Below, one piece after another: positions 48,491-58,023 of a stretch of DNA of 64,000 bases (positions within the stretch are counted from its first letter, which is position 1; every line of letters begins with the position of its first letter). Position numbers and translations under genes: made by a program. A model generated the notes under the pieces. The model was not told the DNA's origin and did not search any database. It saw only the letters and a program-made list of their open reading frames with translations. Source of the stretch: Saprospiraceae bacterium (GTDB lineage: Bacteria; Bacteroidota; Bacteroidia; Chitinophagales; Saprospiraceae); contig JAIBCI010000054.1 of assembly GCA_019694255.1 (NCBI GenBank), forward strand, positions 1 to 64,000. The letters run 5' to 3'.

Positions 48491-51334
48491 ATGACAGAAA
48501 CTCCTTATACAGCAAGATATGGCCTGCGCCAACTCATCATAATAATAAACTTAAGCTGCATTTGCATTACGTGGTCGTTTGCTACAAGCGTTGTCAATCT
48601 CAATTCACCAGACAGAGTATTTACAAAAAAGGATGGTCTCATTTCAAACAATGTCTATGGTTGCATACAGGATCAAAAGGGTTATTTATGGTTTTATTCA
48701 GACAAAGGCATTAGTAAATATGATGGTCACACTTTTTATAATTATACAACCCATGAAGGACTTCCTTCTTCCAATATCTGGCTTCTTACTATAGATTCAC
48801 AAGACAGAATATGGGTACACGCACATGACAATCAACTAGTTTATTTATGTGATGATGAGGTAAAAGTATACCATAGCTTTCCATCTCAAGTAACGATCGA
48901 ATTGATTATTGAAGAGGCAAATGGGGAATTACTATTCAAAAGCTACCAATCATATTTTTATTTGAAGAACAATAAAATAATTCCGCATGCGCCGACGGAT
49001 ATTATTTGTACAGGTAAGGATAAACTCTCTGGCTTCACAAGAGAATTTTTAATCGGTAATTACAAATATTGTTACCCAGTTAATAACGAATTTTTGATAA
49101 TTCAAAACATTAAAAATTGTCAAGTCAAAAAAATGAGGTTAGAGGTAGGTACCAACTTATATACACCAATCATTAAAGGCGACAGTGTTATTATCAGCAC
49201 TTCAAGAGGTCAATTTATTTTTAGTAATGGAGAAATTATTTCACAAATATGTATTAAAAATTCCGCACCAATAAACCGCACCTTTATTGATAGAGACAAA
49301 AATATTTGGGTTGGCACTCGGGGTGATGGTGTTTTTTTGTATAAGAACCAAAAAAACAAGATTGAAAAACAATTTTTTGTTTTTCCGGACCAACTAACAA
49401 ATGCAATTTTATATAATAATTTTCTATATTGCAATTTAAAAAACGGCCAAACAGCAGTTTATAATATTGAATCAAATTCCATAAAAGGAAATATAAGTAC
49501 TCCTAACCTTCACAGTATTAGACCTTTTTTCGAAGACTATTCAATTTTATACGGCGATTTCTCACATTTTGTATCTCAAAATCATTCGCCTTTTAATATA
49601 CACAATTTCTTTCAGTACTTTCCTGAATGGAAAGCAAAAGGTTATGTACTGCCATTTAAAATGATTAGAATAACCCATGACACCGTAATTGGAATTGACC
49701 ATTTTAATAAATTAATGTTATACACATTCAGCAATAAAACATTTACATCTAACATTATTCATCAAGACTCCTTCCGCTCACATGATCTAATCTATACAAG
49801 TAAAAAGGATATCTATATTGCTTCTAAGAATAATTTATACCAATATAATAGGTACTTCCAGAAAGTCCGAACAATTCCGTTAAAAAATCAGTTTGATTTT
49901 TTAAATGTATCAGTTCTTTTTTATAACTCAATAACCGATCAGATCTTATTAGGAACTTTCGAGAATGGCCTTTTTTCTCTTGATCAAAATAACAAGTTGC
50001 ATCAAATCATCAATACTGAATCGCTTGATATCAATTCTCTCAGTTACTGTGGTGAATTGCTTTCCATTTTTACAAATAAGGGAATTTATCTGGTTAATGC
50101 CAGGGATACAAATCTTAAGATTACGAATGTTTATGCTGCAAGTAGTGGTATAATTCCAGAGGACATGTTGTTGGGGTTTTCAAATGACACCTTTATCTAT
50201 TGTGTACTCAAAGACAAAGTCATCAGAATACTCCCGGAAATTTCAAAACCTATAAAAAATAAAATTTCGCTCTCAAAAATATTTTGTGACGACATCGAAT
50301 TGAATCTTGAGAACCTCAAATCTTTATCACACAATTCGAACAACTTAAAGTTCTCTGTATCTTTGCTTGACTATTCCGGTGCAGAGGACGTATTATTTGC
50401 TTATAGATTAAACAATTATTCTGATTGGATTGATTTGCCTTCCAATACAATCCATTTGAGAGATCTTAATCCAGGTCGACATATTATTGAGATTCTGGCT
50501 AAAAATAAATATTCAAATGCTGCACTTGCTATCACAAAAGTCCCTCTGACAATAAATCAATTATGGTACAAAACACCTTGGTTTCTAATACTATGCAATT
50601 TGCTTTTAGCATCATTAGTATTTTATTATTATAATTACCTTCAAGCACAAAATAACAAAGTCAATTCAATAATTCAGAAACTGGAATATAACCTTAGAGA
50701 TTCTCAGGTAAAACTACTTGAGAATCAAATGAACCCTCATTTTATCTTTAATTCTTTAACTTCAATCAAGTCTTTTATCCAAAGCAGTGACATTAAAAAT
50801 GCAGATTACTACTTAAGTCATTTTAGTAAACTTATGAGATTATACCTTGATACTTCAAGAAAATCCCAAATCGCAATAAAGGAGGAATTGGATCTGATCA
50901 AACATTATCTTGTCTTGGAAAAAATGCGATTTGACAACCGATTTTCATATGAAATTAGTATCGAACCTCAGGTACTTGAAAATGAGATCCAAATTCCCAC
51001 AATGCTAATTCAGCCTATCGTTGAAAATTCAATTAAACATGGATTGTTTCACCGCCCAGAAAATGGCTTAATCAAAATTGACATCCGCTCTGAATCAGCT
51101 TACATTGTTATTATGATTAGTGACAATGGCATAGGTATGAACAGATCAATGCAATTGAAATCCTTGGATTTAACCCGGCATGATTCTCATGCCAGCACTA
51201 TAGTTCGCGAAAAAATTAATCTCATAAATAAGACAACAGATCTTCAAATAGAAATGAGTTCCAGGGAATTAAATCCGAATGAGCTTGTTTATAAAGGCAC
51301 AATAACAACAATAACCTTGAAGCAAAATGTATAA
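48491..51334 (+). CDS. LytS-type sensor histidine kinase with two-component propeller domain
   Basis: A 947-residue membrane sensor. A signal or anchor lies at 15-33. Residues about 40-600 form a ligand-binding propeller of Reg_prop type, with repeated I-D/K-x-x-x-G-x-x-W-F/V units such as QDQKGYLWFYSDKGISKYDG and DRDKNIWVGTRGDGVFLYKN. A Y_Y_Y-like domain, a membrane helix (WFLILCNLLLASLVFYYYNY) and a His_kinase domain follow, with NPHFIFNSLTSIKSFI (the phospho-acceptor His) and HATPase motifs VENSIKHGL and DNGIGMN. No LytTR response-regulator gene is adjacent, so its partner must lie elsewhere. Its codons are strikingly AT-rich compared with the genes around it. Confidence 0.9.
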   Translation: MTETPYTARYGLRQLIIIINLSCICITWSFATSVVNLNSPDRVFTKKDGLISNNVYGCIQDQKGYLWFYSDKGISKYDGHTFYNYTTHEGLPSSNIWLLTIDSQDRIWVHAHDNQLVYLCDDEVKVYHSFPSQVTIELIIEEANGELLFKSYQSYFYLKNNKIIPHAPTDIICTGKDKLSGFTREFLIGNYKYCYPVNNEFLIIQNIKNCQVKKMRLEVGTNLYTPIIKGDSVIISTSRGQFIFSNGEIISQICIKNSAPINRTFIDRDKNIWVGTRGDGVFLYKNQKNKIEKQFFVFPDQLTNAILYNNFLYCNLKNGQTAVYNIESNSIKGNISTPNLHSIRPFFEDYSILYGDFSHFVSQNHSPFNIHNFFQYFPEWKAKGYVLPFKMIRITHDTVIGIDHFNKLMLYTFSNKTFTSNIIHQDSFRSHDLIYTSKKDIYIASKNNLYQYNRYFQKVRTIPLKNQFDFLNVSVLFYNSITDQILLGTFENGLFSLDQNNKLHQIINTESLDINSLSYCGELLSIFTNKGIYLVNARDTNLKITNVYAASSGIIPEDMLLGFSNDTFIYCVLKDKVIRILPEISKPIKNKISLSKIFCDDIELNLENLKSLSHNSNNLKFSVSLLDYSGAEDVLFAYRLNNYSDWIDLPSNTIHLRDLNPGRHIIEILAKNKYSNAALAITKVPLTINQLWYKTPWFLILCNLLLASLVFYYYNYLQAQNNKVNSIIQKLEYNLRDSQVKLLENQMNPHFIFNSLTSIKSFIQSSDIKNADYYLSHFSKLMRLYLDTSRKSQIAIKEELDLIKHYLVLEKMRFDNRFSYEISIEPQVLENEIQIPTMLIQPIVENSIKHGLFHRPENGLIKIDIRSESAYIVIMISDNGIGMNRSMQLKSLDLTRHDSHASTIVREKINLINKTTDLQIEMSSRELNPNELVYKGTITTITLKQNV

Positions 51335-51390
51335 TCTATAATCAAGGAAAATTCATAGACTTATTTCACCTCCGACTCATCCGCTACGAA

Positions 51391-53280
51391 TCAGTATGCC
51401 CTGACATCCTTCTTTTCCATGAAATTGATATAGGCATTATTCAACACACGGAATCCGCCAGGTGTGGGATAATCGCCAGAGAAATACCAGTCCCCGCGAT
51501 GATCCGGACAGGCGCGATGCAAACCTTCAAGAGTCTGAAATATAATCTTCACCGGAATTTTTGTTTCCGGAGGAGTTAGCAATTTGGAAATCCTTGACGA
51601 GATCTCCTCGTAACTGAAGTGATCATAGAGTTCGCGAACATAGTTCTTCATTTGCGCAGGAGCGGCATCTCGTTGCTCAAGACAACGATGATACACTTCT
51701 TCCATGAGATGCTCGAGATTATGCTCGTGCAAGAGGTCAATCATGGCACGGAATGCCACCAGCTTGTCGATCTGCGACATATCGATTCCATAACAATCGG
51801 GATAGCGGATCTGGGGTGCGGAAGAGACGACAATCACCTGTCTGGGTTTCAGCGTGCAGAGAATTCTGATTATGCTATCGCGCAATGTTGTGCCGCGAAC
51901 AATCGAATCATCTACGACCACAAGTGTATCTTTATCATTGCGCACAATCCCATATGTCACGTCGTATATATGAGAGACCATGCCGCCGCGAATGAGATCG
52001 TTGGCGATGAAAGTCCTCATCTTATCATCCTTAAGCACTAATTTCTCAAATCGCGGACGTAACTGCAACACCTGGAGGGCCGCTGAATCATCTTTAGGTG
52101 ACAATTCACGTACCCGCACCAACTTTTGTTTGTTGAGTTCGTCTGTAACCGCTTCCATCATGCCAAAAAAGGCAGACTCGGAAGTATTCGGAATATAGGA
52201 GAAGACGGTATTCTCAAAGTCATGGTCCACGGCTTCCATGATGTCAGGAACTAGGAACCTGCCGAGATTCTTGCGCTCCTGGTAAATATCATAATCGTTG
52301 CCGCGGGAAAAATAAATGCGTTCAAAGGAACAAGACAGCTTGGGCCCAGGCTCCAGGCAAAGTTCTTCAGAAATTTTTCCATTGTGCTTTATAATCAGTG
52401 CGTTGCCTGGCTTGACTTCCTGGATATCGGTCCTGCGCACGCCAAATGCAGTCTGGATGGCAGGTCTTTCTGAAGCCATGACTACAACTTCTTCATCCTG
52501 GTAATAAAACGCAGGCCTGATACCACCGGGGTCACGCAAAATAAAGGCATCTCCGTGTCCGATAAGACCTGCGATAACATAGCCACCGTCAAATTTTCTG
52601 GCTGCCTTTTTGAGCACGCGGCTGATGTCCAGATGGTCAAAAATCAGGGGATTGATTTGCATCTGACTGTACCCCTCAGGCTTGTACCAGTTGAAAAGAT
52701 GTTGTACTTCCTCATCAAGAAAATGTCCGATCTTCTCCAACACCGTGATGGTATCGGACTTAATCTTGGGGTACTGTCCCAGGCTGACCAGCTTGTCAAA
52801 AAGTTCATCAACATTGGTCATGTTAAAATTTCCGGCGACGGCGAGATTGCGGCTAATCCAGTTATTCTCCCGGACAAAGGGATGCACCGTCTCGAGGCTG
52901 TTGTCACCATGGGTACCGTATCTCAGATGACCCAGCAGAACCTCTCCGGTGAAAGGCTTGTTTTTTTTGAGCCATTGCGTATTCTGAAGTTGATCCTTGT
53001 CGAGGTCCTTGAAGTGAGCATATACGCCCTCAAACAAATGACTGATGTAATTATTGGCATTGCTCTTATGAACGGAAAAATATTTTTCCCCGGGACGCAC
53101 ATCAAGTTTGATGGTTGCGAGTCCTGCACCATCCTGGCCACGGTTTCGTTGTTTTTGAAGGAGTAGCTGAAGCTTCTGCAATCCGTAAAACGAAGTGCCA
53201 TACTTCTCCTGGTAATACGCAAGTGGTTTTAATAATCTGATAAATGCAAGACCGCATTCATGCTTGATCTGGTCGCTCAT
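51391..53280 (-). CDS. purF: Amidophosphoribosyltransferase
   Basis: A 629-residue enzyme for the first step of purine synthesis (PRPP plus glutamine to phosphoribosylamine). Catalytic Cys9 lies in HECGLAF, so a short propeptide must be cleaved. The glutaminase segment contains GEVLLGHLRYGTHG and the PRPP-binding loop is VVVDDSIVRGTTLRDS (about 455-470). Length is longer than the 505-residue E. coli enzyme, as is usual in Bacteroidota. It diverges from mutL; a minus-strand TATTTTTG (53297-53304) is a possible -7 box. Confidence 0.94.
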   Translation of the reverse strand: MSDQIKHECGLAFIRLLKPLAYYQEKYGTSFYGLQKLQLLLQKQRNRGQDGAGLATIKLDVRPGEKYFSVHKSNANNYISHLFEGVYAHFKDLDKDQLQNTQWLKKNKPFTGEVLLGHLRYGTHGDNSLETVHPFVRENNWISRNLAVAGNFNMTNVDELFDKLVSLGQYPKIKSDTITVLEKIGHFLDEEVQHLFNWYKPEGYSQMQINPLIFDHLDISRVLKKAARKFDGGYVIAGLIGHGDAFILRDPGGIRPAFYYQDEEVVVMASERPAIQTAFGVRRTDIQEVKPGNALIIKHNGKISEELCLEPGPKLSCSFERIYFSRGNDYDIYQERKNLGRFLVPDIMEAVDHDFENTVFSYIPNTSESAFFGMMEAVTDELNKQKLVRVRELSPKDDSAALQVLQLRPRFEKLVLKDDKMRTFIANDLIRGGMVSHIYDVTYGIVRNDKDTLVVVDDSIVRGTTLRDSIIRILCTLKPRQVIVVSSAPQIRYPDCYGIDMSQIDKLVAFRAMIDLLHEHNLEHLMEEVYHRCLEQRDAAPAQMKNYVRELYDHFSYEEISSRISKLLTPPETKIPVKIIFQTLEGLHRACPDHRGDWYFSGDYPTPGGFRVLNNAYINFMEKKDVRAY

Positions 53281-53465
53281 ATTCAGCTTGGAAATGCAAA
53301 AATAAGCAATATAAACGGATGTCCGGGCTATTAAAAGTGATATGAAGCATCATCGCTTCCGGTTAGCCAGAAGGATGCTCCTGCACAAGAGCTGATGCCA
53401 GATATTTTAGTAGATGCGGGAAAAGTCAGTCGTGCTGCTTCAAAATGAATAATTTTGGGTCTGGT

Positions 53466-55268
53466 ATGACAGAGATCATTCGCTTGCTCCCCGACAGTGT
53501 GGTCAACCAGATCGCGGCAGGAGAAGTTATTCAAAGGCCCTCATCGGTCATTAAGGAACTTATGGATAACGCCATTGATTCCGGAGCCACAGAAATCAAA
53601 GTAGTGGTCGATAAAGGGGGCAAGGAGCTTATTCAGGTGACCGATAATGGATGTGGTATGACCCCCCTGGATGCCCGGATGTCTTTCGAACGCCATGCCA
53701 CTTCAAAAATCCGCAACAGCCAGGATCTCTTCCGGATTCAAACCCTTGGTTTTAGGGGTGAGGCACTCGCTTCAATCGCCGCAGTGGCACATGTCGAAAT
53801 GAAGACCCGGCGCAAAGAAGATGAGACCGGGACGCTAATATCAATCCGGGATTCTAAAGTCTTGCAGCAGGAAGCCTGCGCTGCACTCCCAGGCACCCAG
53901 ATTAGGGTCTCCGACCTCTTCTTCAGTGTCCCGGCGCGCAAGAAATTCCTGAAATCGGATGTGGTCGAACTGCGTCACCTACAGGAAGAATTTGTGGTAC
54001 AGGCACTCTCCCATCCGGATCTTAAAATGAGCTTTATTCAGGATGGGCACGAACTGTACCGCTGTCCCCAGGAAGGGTTGAGACAGCGTATCGTCAATGT
54101 CTTCGGAAAGAAATATAACGAACACCTGATCGAAATCAACCAGGAAACAGATATTCTAAAAATCAGTGGCTACCTCTGTAACGATCAACTGATCCGCAAG
54201 TCACGCGGTGAGCAATACCTTTTTGTCAACCGACGCCCAGTCAAAAATCATTACCTCAATCACGCGATCGCCAGCACCTATGAAGAAATCTTCGCGCGAA
54301 ATGGCTACCCGTTTTATGTGCTCTTTCTGGAGATAGACCCTGAACACATCGACATCAATGTGCATCCTACCAAACATGAGATCAAATTTGATGACGACCG
54401 GCTAATTTATAATTTTCTCAAGATCAGTGTCCGACAGACGCTTGGCAAACAAATTCTGGCTCCAACTCTTGATTTCGACAATCAAAGTCCCGGCATTGAA
54501 AGGATGTTTCATCCAAAAAATACATCGTCCCCAATAAATGCAAAAGCAGATGCCAGTCTTCCTTCGGCAGGAAGTCAGGCCCACTGGCGTCAGTTGGCAT
54601 TCCCGGATGCTGGTCGAAGTAAGATTCAGGAAAGGGAAGAACTGGTTTTTGCTCCTCCACAAACTTCCAATAACGAATTACCACTACATGATGACGACAT
54701 CGCTTTCCAACATCCTGTTCAGCTGTATTCTTCCTATATCATGTTTCATTCGGCGCAGGGCGTTGGGTTTATAGACCAGCAGGCGGCACATGAACGAATA
54801 TTATATGAACAATTTATCCGTACCGGACGTGACAGCGCCGCAGCAAGCCGGCAGCTCCTGTTTCCAATTACCCTTCACCTCAGCAAAACGGATGCGCACA
54901 TCCTGCTAAAAATTACGGATATTCTTCGCCAGAATGGCGTTGAGATTGAAGCGTTCGGAGCAGATAGCTTTATTATCCATGCAATTCCGGCAGCGCTTGA
55001 TGAAAAAATCGTCGAGAAGGATATGATCTCATCGATGATCGAACAATATAAAATGAATCTGGAGTTTGATTTTTCGCCGGCTGAAAATGTCGCACGATCA
55101 TTGGCTGCTACACAGGCCGTCCGCCGCGGCACAAGACTCAGCACCCAGGAAATGAACACGATCATCGAAAATCTGTTCCTATGTCAGAATCCAAATACCA
55201 CACCGGGCGGAAAAAAATGTATCCACTTGATTAAGCTCGATGAGTTTTTTAAATTATTCGGCAACTGA
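53466..55268 (+). CDS. mutL: DNA mismatch repair protein MutL
   Basis: A 600-residue MutL starting at MTEIIRLLPDSVV (53466); an upstream ATG at 53445 lies inside a TAATTTTG box (53451-53458) and would add seven residues. The GHKL ATPase motifs are clear: ELMDNAIDSGA (Asn for Mg2+), DNGCGM and GFRGEALASIAA. The C-terminal domain has the endonuclease motif in the form DQQAAHERILYEQ, where most family members have DQHA, plus CQNPNTTPGGKKC. It is followed with a 1-base overlap by a rhomboid gene. Confidence 0.94.
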   Translation: MTEIIRLLPDSVVNQIAAGEVIQRPSSVIKELMDNAIDSGATEIKVVVDKGGKELIQVTDNGCGMTPLDARMSFERHATSKIRNSQDLFRIQTLGFRGEALASIAAVAHVEMKTRRKEDETGTLISIRDSKVLQQEACAALPGTQIRVSDLFFSVPARKKFLKSDVVELRHLQEEFVVQALSHPDLKMSFIQDGHELYRCPQEGLRQRIVNVFGKKYNEHLIEINQETDILKISGYLCNDQLIRKSRGEQYLFVNRRPVKNHYLNHAIASTYEEIFARNGYPFYVLFLEIDPEHIDINVHPTKHEIKFDDDRLIYNFLKISVRQTLGKQILAPTLDFDNQSPGIERMFHPKNTSSPINAKADASLPSAGSQAHWRQLAFPDAGRSKIQEREELVFAPPQTSNNELPLHDDDIAFQHPVQLYSSYIMFHSAQGVGFIDQQAAHERILYEQFIRTGRDSAAASRQLLFPITLHLSKTDAHILLKITDILRQNGVEIEAFGADSFIIHAIPAALDEKIVEKDMISSMIEQYKMNLEFDFSPAENVARSLAATQAVRRGTRLSTQEMNTIIENLFLCQNPNTTPGGKKCIHLIKLDEFFKLFGN

Positions 55269-55876
55269 TGTACAGATTAACAGAAGCAGTCAAGCACCTA
55301 CTGATTATCAATGGCCTGGTTTTTCTGGGGGTCAATACATTTTTTACAGACCAGGAATCGATTTCCAAGTTCGCCCTGTTCTATCCTGAAAGTCCTATGT
55401 TCAGGCCATGGCAACTGATTACGCACATGTTTATGCATGGTTCGGTGAGCCATTTGATGTTCAATATGCTGTCACTCTTTTTCATCGGCCCGCTGATGGA
55501 AAGTGTGCTGGGCATGCGCCGCTTTTTGATTTTTTATTTTGTCAGTGGCCTGGGTGGCGCAGTGCTTCATTTTGCCTTTCAATATTACCAGTTTCATTTT
55601 GCAGGAATCGATTCAGTTATGTACACGCCTGCAGTTGGTGCTTCCGGCGCTATCAACGGATTGTTTATCGGACTTGCTTATCTTTTCCCTGATTTGGAGA
55701 TGTTCCTGATGTTTATTCCAATTCCAATCAAAGCGCGGTATCTGGCGTTGGGACTGCTGGCTTACGATCTACTCTCCGGGATCAGCGGCATGGCTTCTGG
55801 CATCGCACACTTTGCTCATCTTGGCGGCGCGCTTTTTGGGTTTTTATTGTTGTTGCGCTGGACGCGAAGAATTTAA
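55268..55876 (+). CDS. Rhomboid intramembrane serine protease
   Basis: A 202-residue six-helix rhomboid. MHGSVSHLMFNMLSL is the helix 2 H-x-x-x-N motif, the nucleophile Ser126 is in GASGAINGL and the partner His184 is in AHFAHLGGALFG. It starts on the last base of the mutL stop (TGATG), so the genes are translationally coupled. The typical Bacteroidota order mutL-rhomboid-rhomboid-nuclease follows. Substrate unknown. Confidence 0.93.
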   Translation: MYRLTEAVKHLLIINGLVFLGVNTFFTDQESISKFALFYPESPMFRPWQLITHMFMHGSVSHLMFNMLSLFFIGPLMESVLGMRRFLIFYFVSGLGGAVLHFAFQYYQFHFAGIDSVMYTPAVGASGAINGLFIGLAYLFPDLEMFLMFIPIPIKARYLALGLLAYDLLSGISGMASGIAHFAHLGGALFGFLLLLRWTRRI

Positions 55877-55878
55877 GT

Positions 55879-56742
55879 ATGTTTGATTCGTTGTGGAGTG
55901 ACCTGAGATATCAATTGCGCACAGGCGGTTTCCGAATGTGGGTCATTGTGATTTCAGTATTCGTTTTTGTTGCACTGCAGATCAGCGCCTCTTACCATCA
56001 GTTTAGCGCTGAAAAATCGACGGAGATATACCATCCGCTGCTTAGATGGTTGTCACTTTCTTCTTCATGGCATGACGACCTGATACATCCCTGGGTTTGG
56101 CTGACGCATCTGTTTACACATCAGTCTTTCTTCCATCTGTTGTGGAATATGCTCAGCCTGTATTGGTTTGGCATGATCGTAGAAGATCTGATCGGACAAC
56201 GTCATGCGATCAGAATATTTGCGCTTGCCGGGCTCGCTGGTGCCTTGCTTTTTATGCTTTCGTGCGAAATCCTTCCCTGGATGAAGTATGAACATCTCAT
56301 CGCTTATGGAGCATCAGCTTCCGTGATGGGACTGTTATTTGCAGCCGCCGCGCTCTCTCCGGATTATCAGTTGACATTATTGCTCATCGGCAGAGTCTCT
56401 ATCAAATACATTGCATTGGCTTGGCTGGTCCTGGATCTCCTGTTTGTCGGACAAAACAGCAATTCCGGCGGACATGCTGCGCATATTGGCGGTGCTCTCG
56501 CCGGATATCTTTACATTGTGGTGTTGCGTTCCGGATTGTCCTTCAAAAGACAAAGCAAAAAACCATTACACCCAAAACGTCAAGCCATTTCAACACGCAC
56601 AGTTGCTGCACCAGATGTCAAAAAGAATCAGAGTGATGTTGAAAGCAGACTCAATGCAATACTAGACAAGATTAAGAACAATGGTATACATTCGCTGACT
56701 GATGATGAGAAAAAATTCCTCGATCAATTATCTGAAAAATGA
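55879..56742 (+). CDS. Second rhomboid-family protease with C-terminal DUF6576-like tail
   Basis: A 287-residue rhomboid. THQSFFHLLWNMLSL is the helix 2 motif, the nucleophile is Ser146 in GASASVMGL (the usual GxSG glycine is Ala here) and the partner His202 lies in GGHAAHIGGA. After six helices, the C-terminal ~60 residues are soluble and end with ILDKIKNNGIHSLTDDEKKF, the DUF6576-like tail. It starts 2 bases after the first rhomboid and is overlapped by the nuclease gene. Confidence 0.9.
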   Translation: MFDSLWSDLRYQLRTGGFRMWVIVISVFVFVALQISASYHQFSAEKSTEIYHPLLRWLSLSSSWHDDLIHPWVWLTHLFTHQSFFHLLWNMLSLYWFGMIVEDLIGQRHAIRIFALAGLAGALLFMLSCEILPWMKYEHLIAYGASASVMGLLFAAAALSPDYQLTLLLIGRVSIKYIALAWLVLDLLFVGQNSNSGGHAAHIGGALAGYLYIVVLRSGLSFKRQSKKPLHPKRQAISTRTVAAPDVKKNQSDVESRLNAILDKIKNNGIHSLTDDEKKFLDQLSEK

Positions 56743-57785
56743 TCCGGTTTTTATTTTCCTTAAATATTGTCTGGGGCATTGTATGTCTTTTACTTTATTT
56801 ATTTGAAGGCACTGATCCGCAGAAATTCTGGATTTTTTCAATTGCCAGTCTGATCATTCCGGTCTCTATCATCCTTAATCTTCTGATTGTATTTTTCTGG
56901 TTGATGGTGCACCGATCCTACGCCTGGTTATCGGCAGTAATATTATTGGTAGCTTTTCCTCAAATCAACAAAATGTTGTCCTGGGAATCAGAAAGCAGTG
57001 ACGTTCGGTGCAGACAGGCCGCCTCATTCCAGTTGATGTCCTTCAACGTGTTTGGCTTGCGCAATCTCAAGGATACATCAGACCAGACGGCCTCGCGCAA
57101 TAAATCACAATTTCTCGCCTTCCTCCGCAAAAATGATCCGGACGTGCTCTGCGTACAAGAGAACAACTTGTTTGCAGATGAAGTCATCTCGCGATCTGAG
57201 TTATTTCCTTACGTGCATTATGTCATTAATCATGGTGCAGCCATTTATTCGAAATATCCCATACTGGATCAGGGTCTCATCGACTTCGGCACCAACACCA
57301 ACAGTTGCCTGTGGGCAGATATCCTCGTACAAGGCCGCAGGGCCAGGGTCTATTCTTATCACCTTCAGTCCAACAGTATCACACGCCAGGTGGCGCGTCT
57401 TCGCGATGAAGAAGATGAAGAGACTGCGCGCTTCAGCCTCGTCAAACAGATCCTCTACAAATACCGCAAAATGTCTATGCGCCGAGCGCAACAGGCAGAG
57501 TTGATCAACCGCCATGTCAGTGAATCCCCCTATCCATGCATCCTCTCGGGCGACCTCAACGATACGCCGTTTAGTTTTGCGTACAAAACTTTGGCAAAAG
57601 ATCGCAAGGACAGTTTTCTTGAATGCGGCAGCGGATTTGGATCCACCTACGTAGGCCTCCTTCCGGGCCTGCGCATCGACGTCATCCTCGCCGATCAACG
57701 CAGACTGGGTTTCTGCTTTCACCGGGTCCTGCAGACGAGTTACTCGGATCACAATCCGGTGATGACGCGCGTGTACTTCAAATAG
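56739..57785 (+). CDS. Endonuclease/exonuclease/phosphatase family protein, membrane-anchored
   Basis: A 348-residue protein with two or three N-terminal membrane helices (about 1-75) and an EEP-fold domain. QLMSFNVFGLRN (first metal Asn), VLCVQENN (catalytic Glu), the SGDLNDTPFS motif and SDHNPVM (His of the active site) are all visible. Members cleave DNA, RNA or phosphoester lipids; here the membrane anchor and operon with rhomboids suggest a membrane or periplasmic substrate. Start overlaps the rhomboid stop (ATGA). Confidence 0.9.
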   Translation: MIRFLFSLNIVWGIVCLLLYLFEGTDPQKFWIFSIASLIIPVSIILNLLIVFFWLMVHRSYAWLSAVILLVAFPQINKMLSWESESSDVRCRQAASFQLMSFNVFGLRNLKDTSDQTASRNKSQFLAFLRKNDPDVLCVQENNLFADEVISRSELFPYVHYVINHGAAIYSKYPILDQGLIDFGTNTNSCLWADILVQGRRARVYSYHLQSNSITRQVARLRDEEDEETARFSLVKQILYKYRKMSMRRAQQAELINRHVSESPYPCILSGDLNDTPFSFAYKTLAKDRKDSFLECGSGFGSTYVGLLPGLRIDVILADQRRLGFCFHRVLQTSYSDHNPVMTRVYFK

Positions 57786-58023
57786 AAAAGCGATCATAAT
57801 GCATGATAAACAGTGCGAAAGTGTAAGTGTATATTTGAATCTATTGAGTGTAAGAGCCCAATTAAATCTTGCAAACCACTAAAGGCGACGACAATTAAAT
57901 TTATTGTCCGTAATGTTGCTCATCTAAGGCCATTGAATTTATTGTCTTGGTCTACTATAAATTGGACAGATTTGTCGAATCGGTTTGCTACTTGGAATTA
58001 TTTCTTTTTATTCCAGGTTTCGG

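Noticed and set aside
48303..48491. 62-codon frame ending on the kinase start codon
   Set aside because: No family resemblance; probably leader DNA of the kinase.
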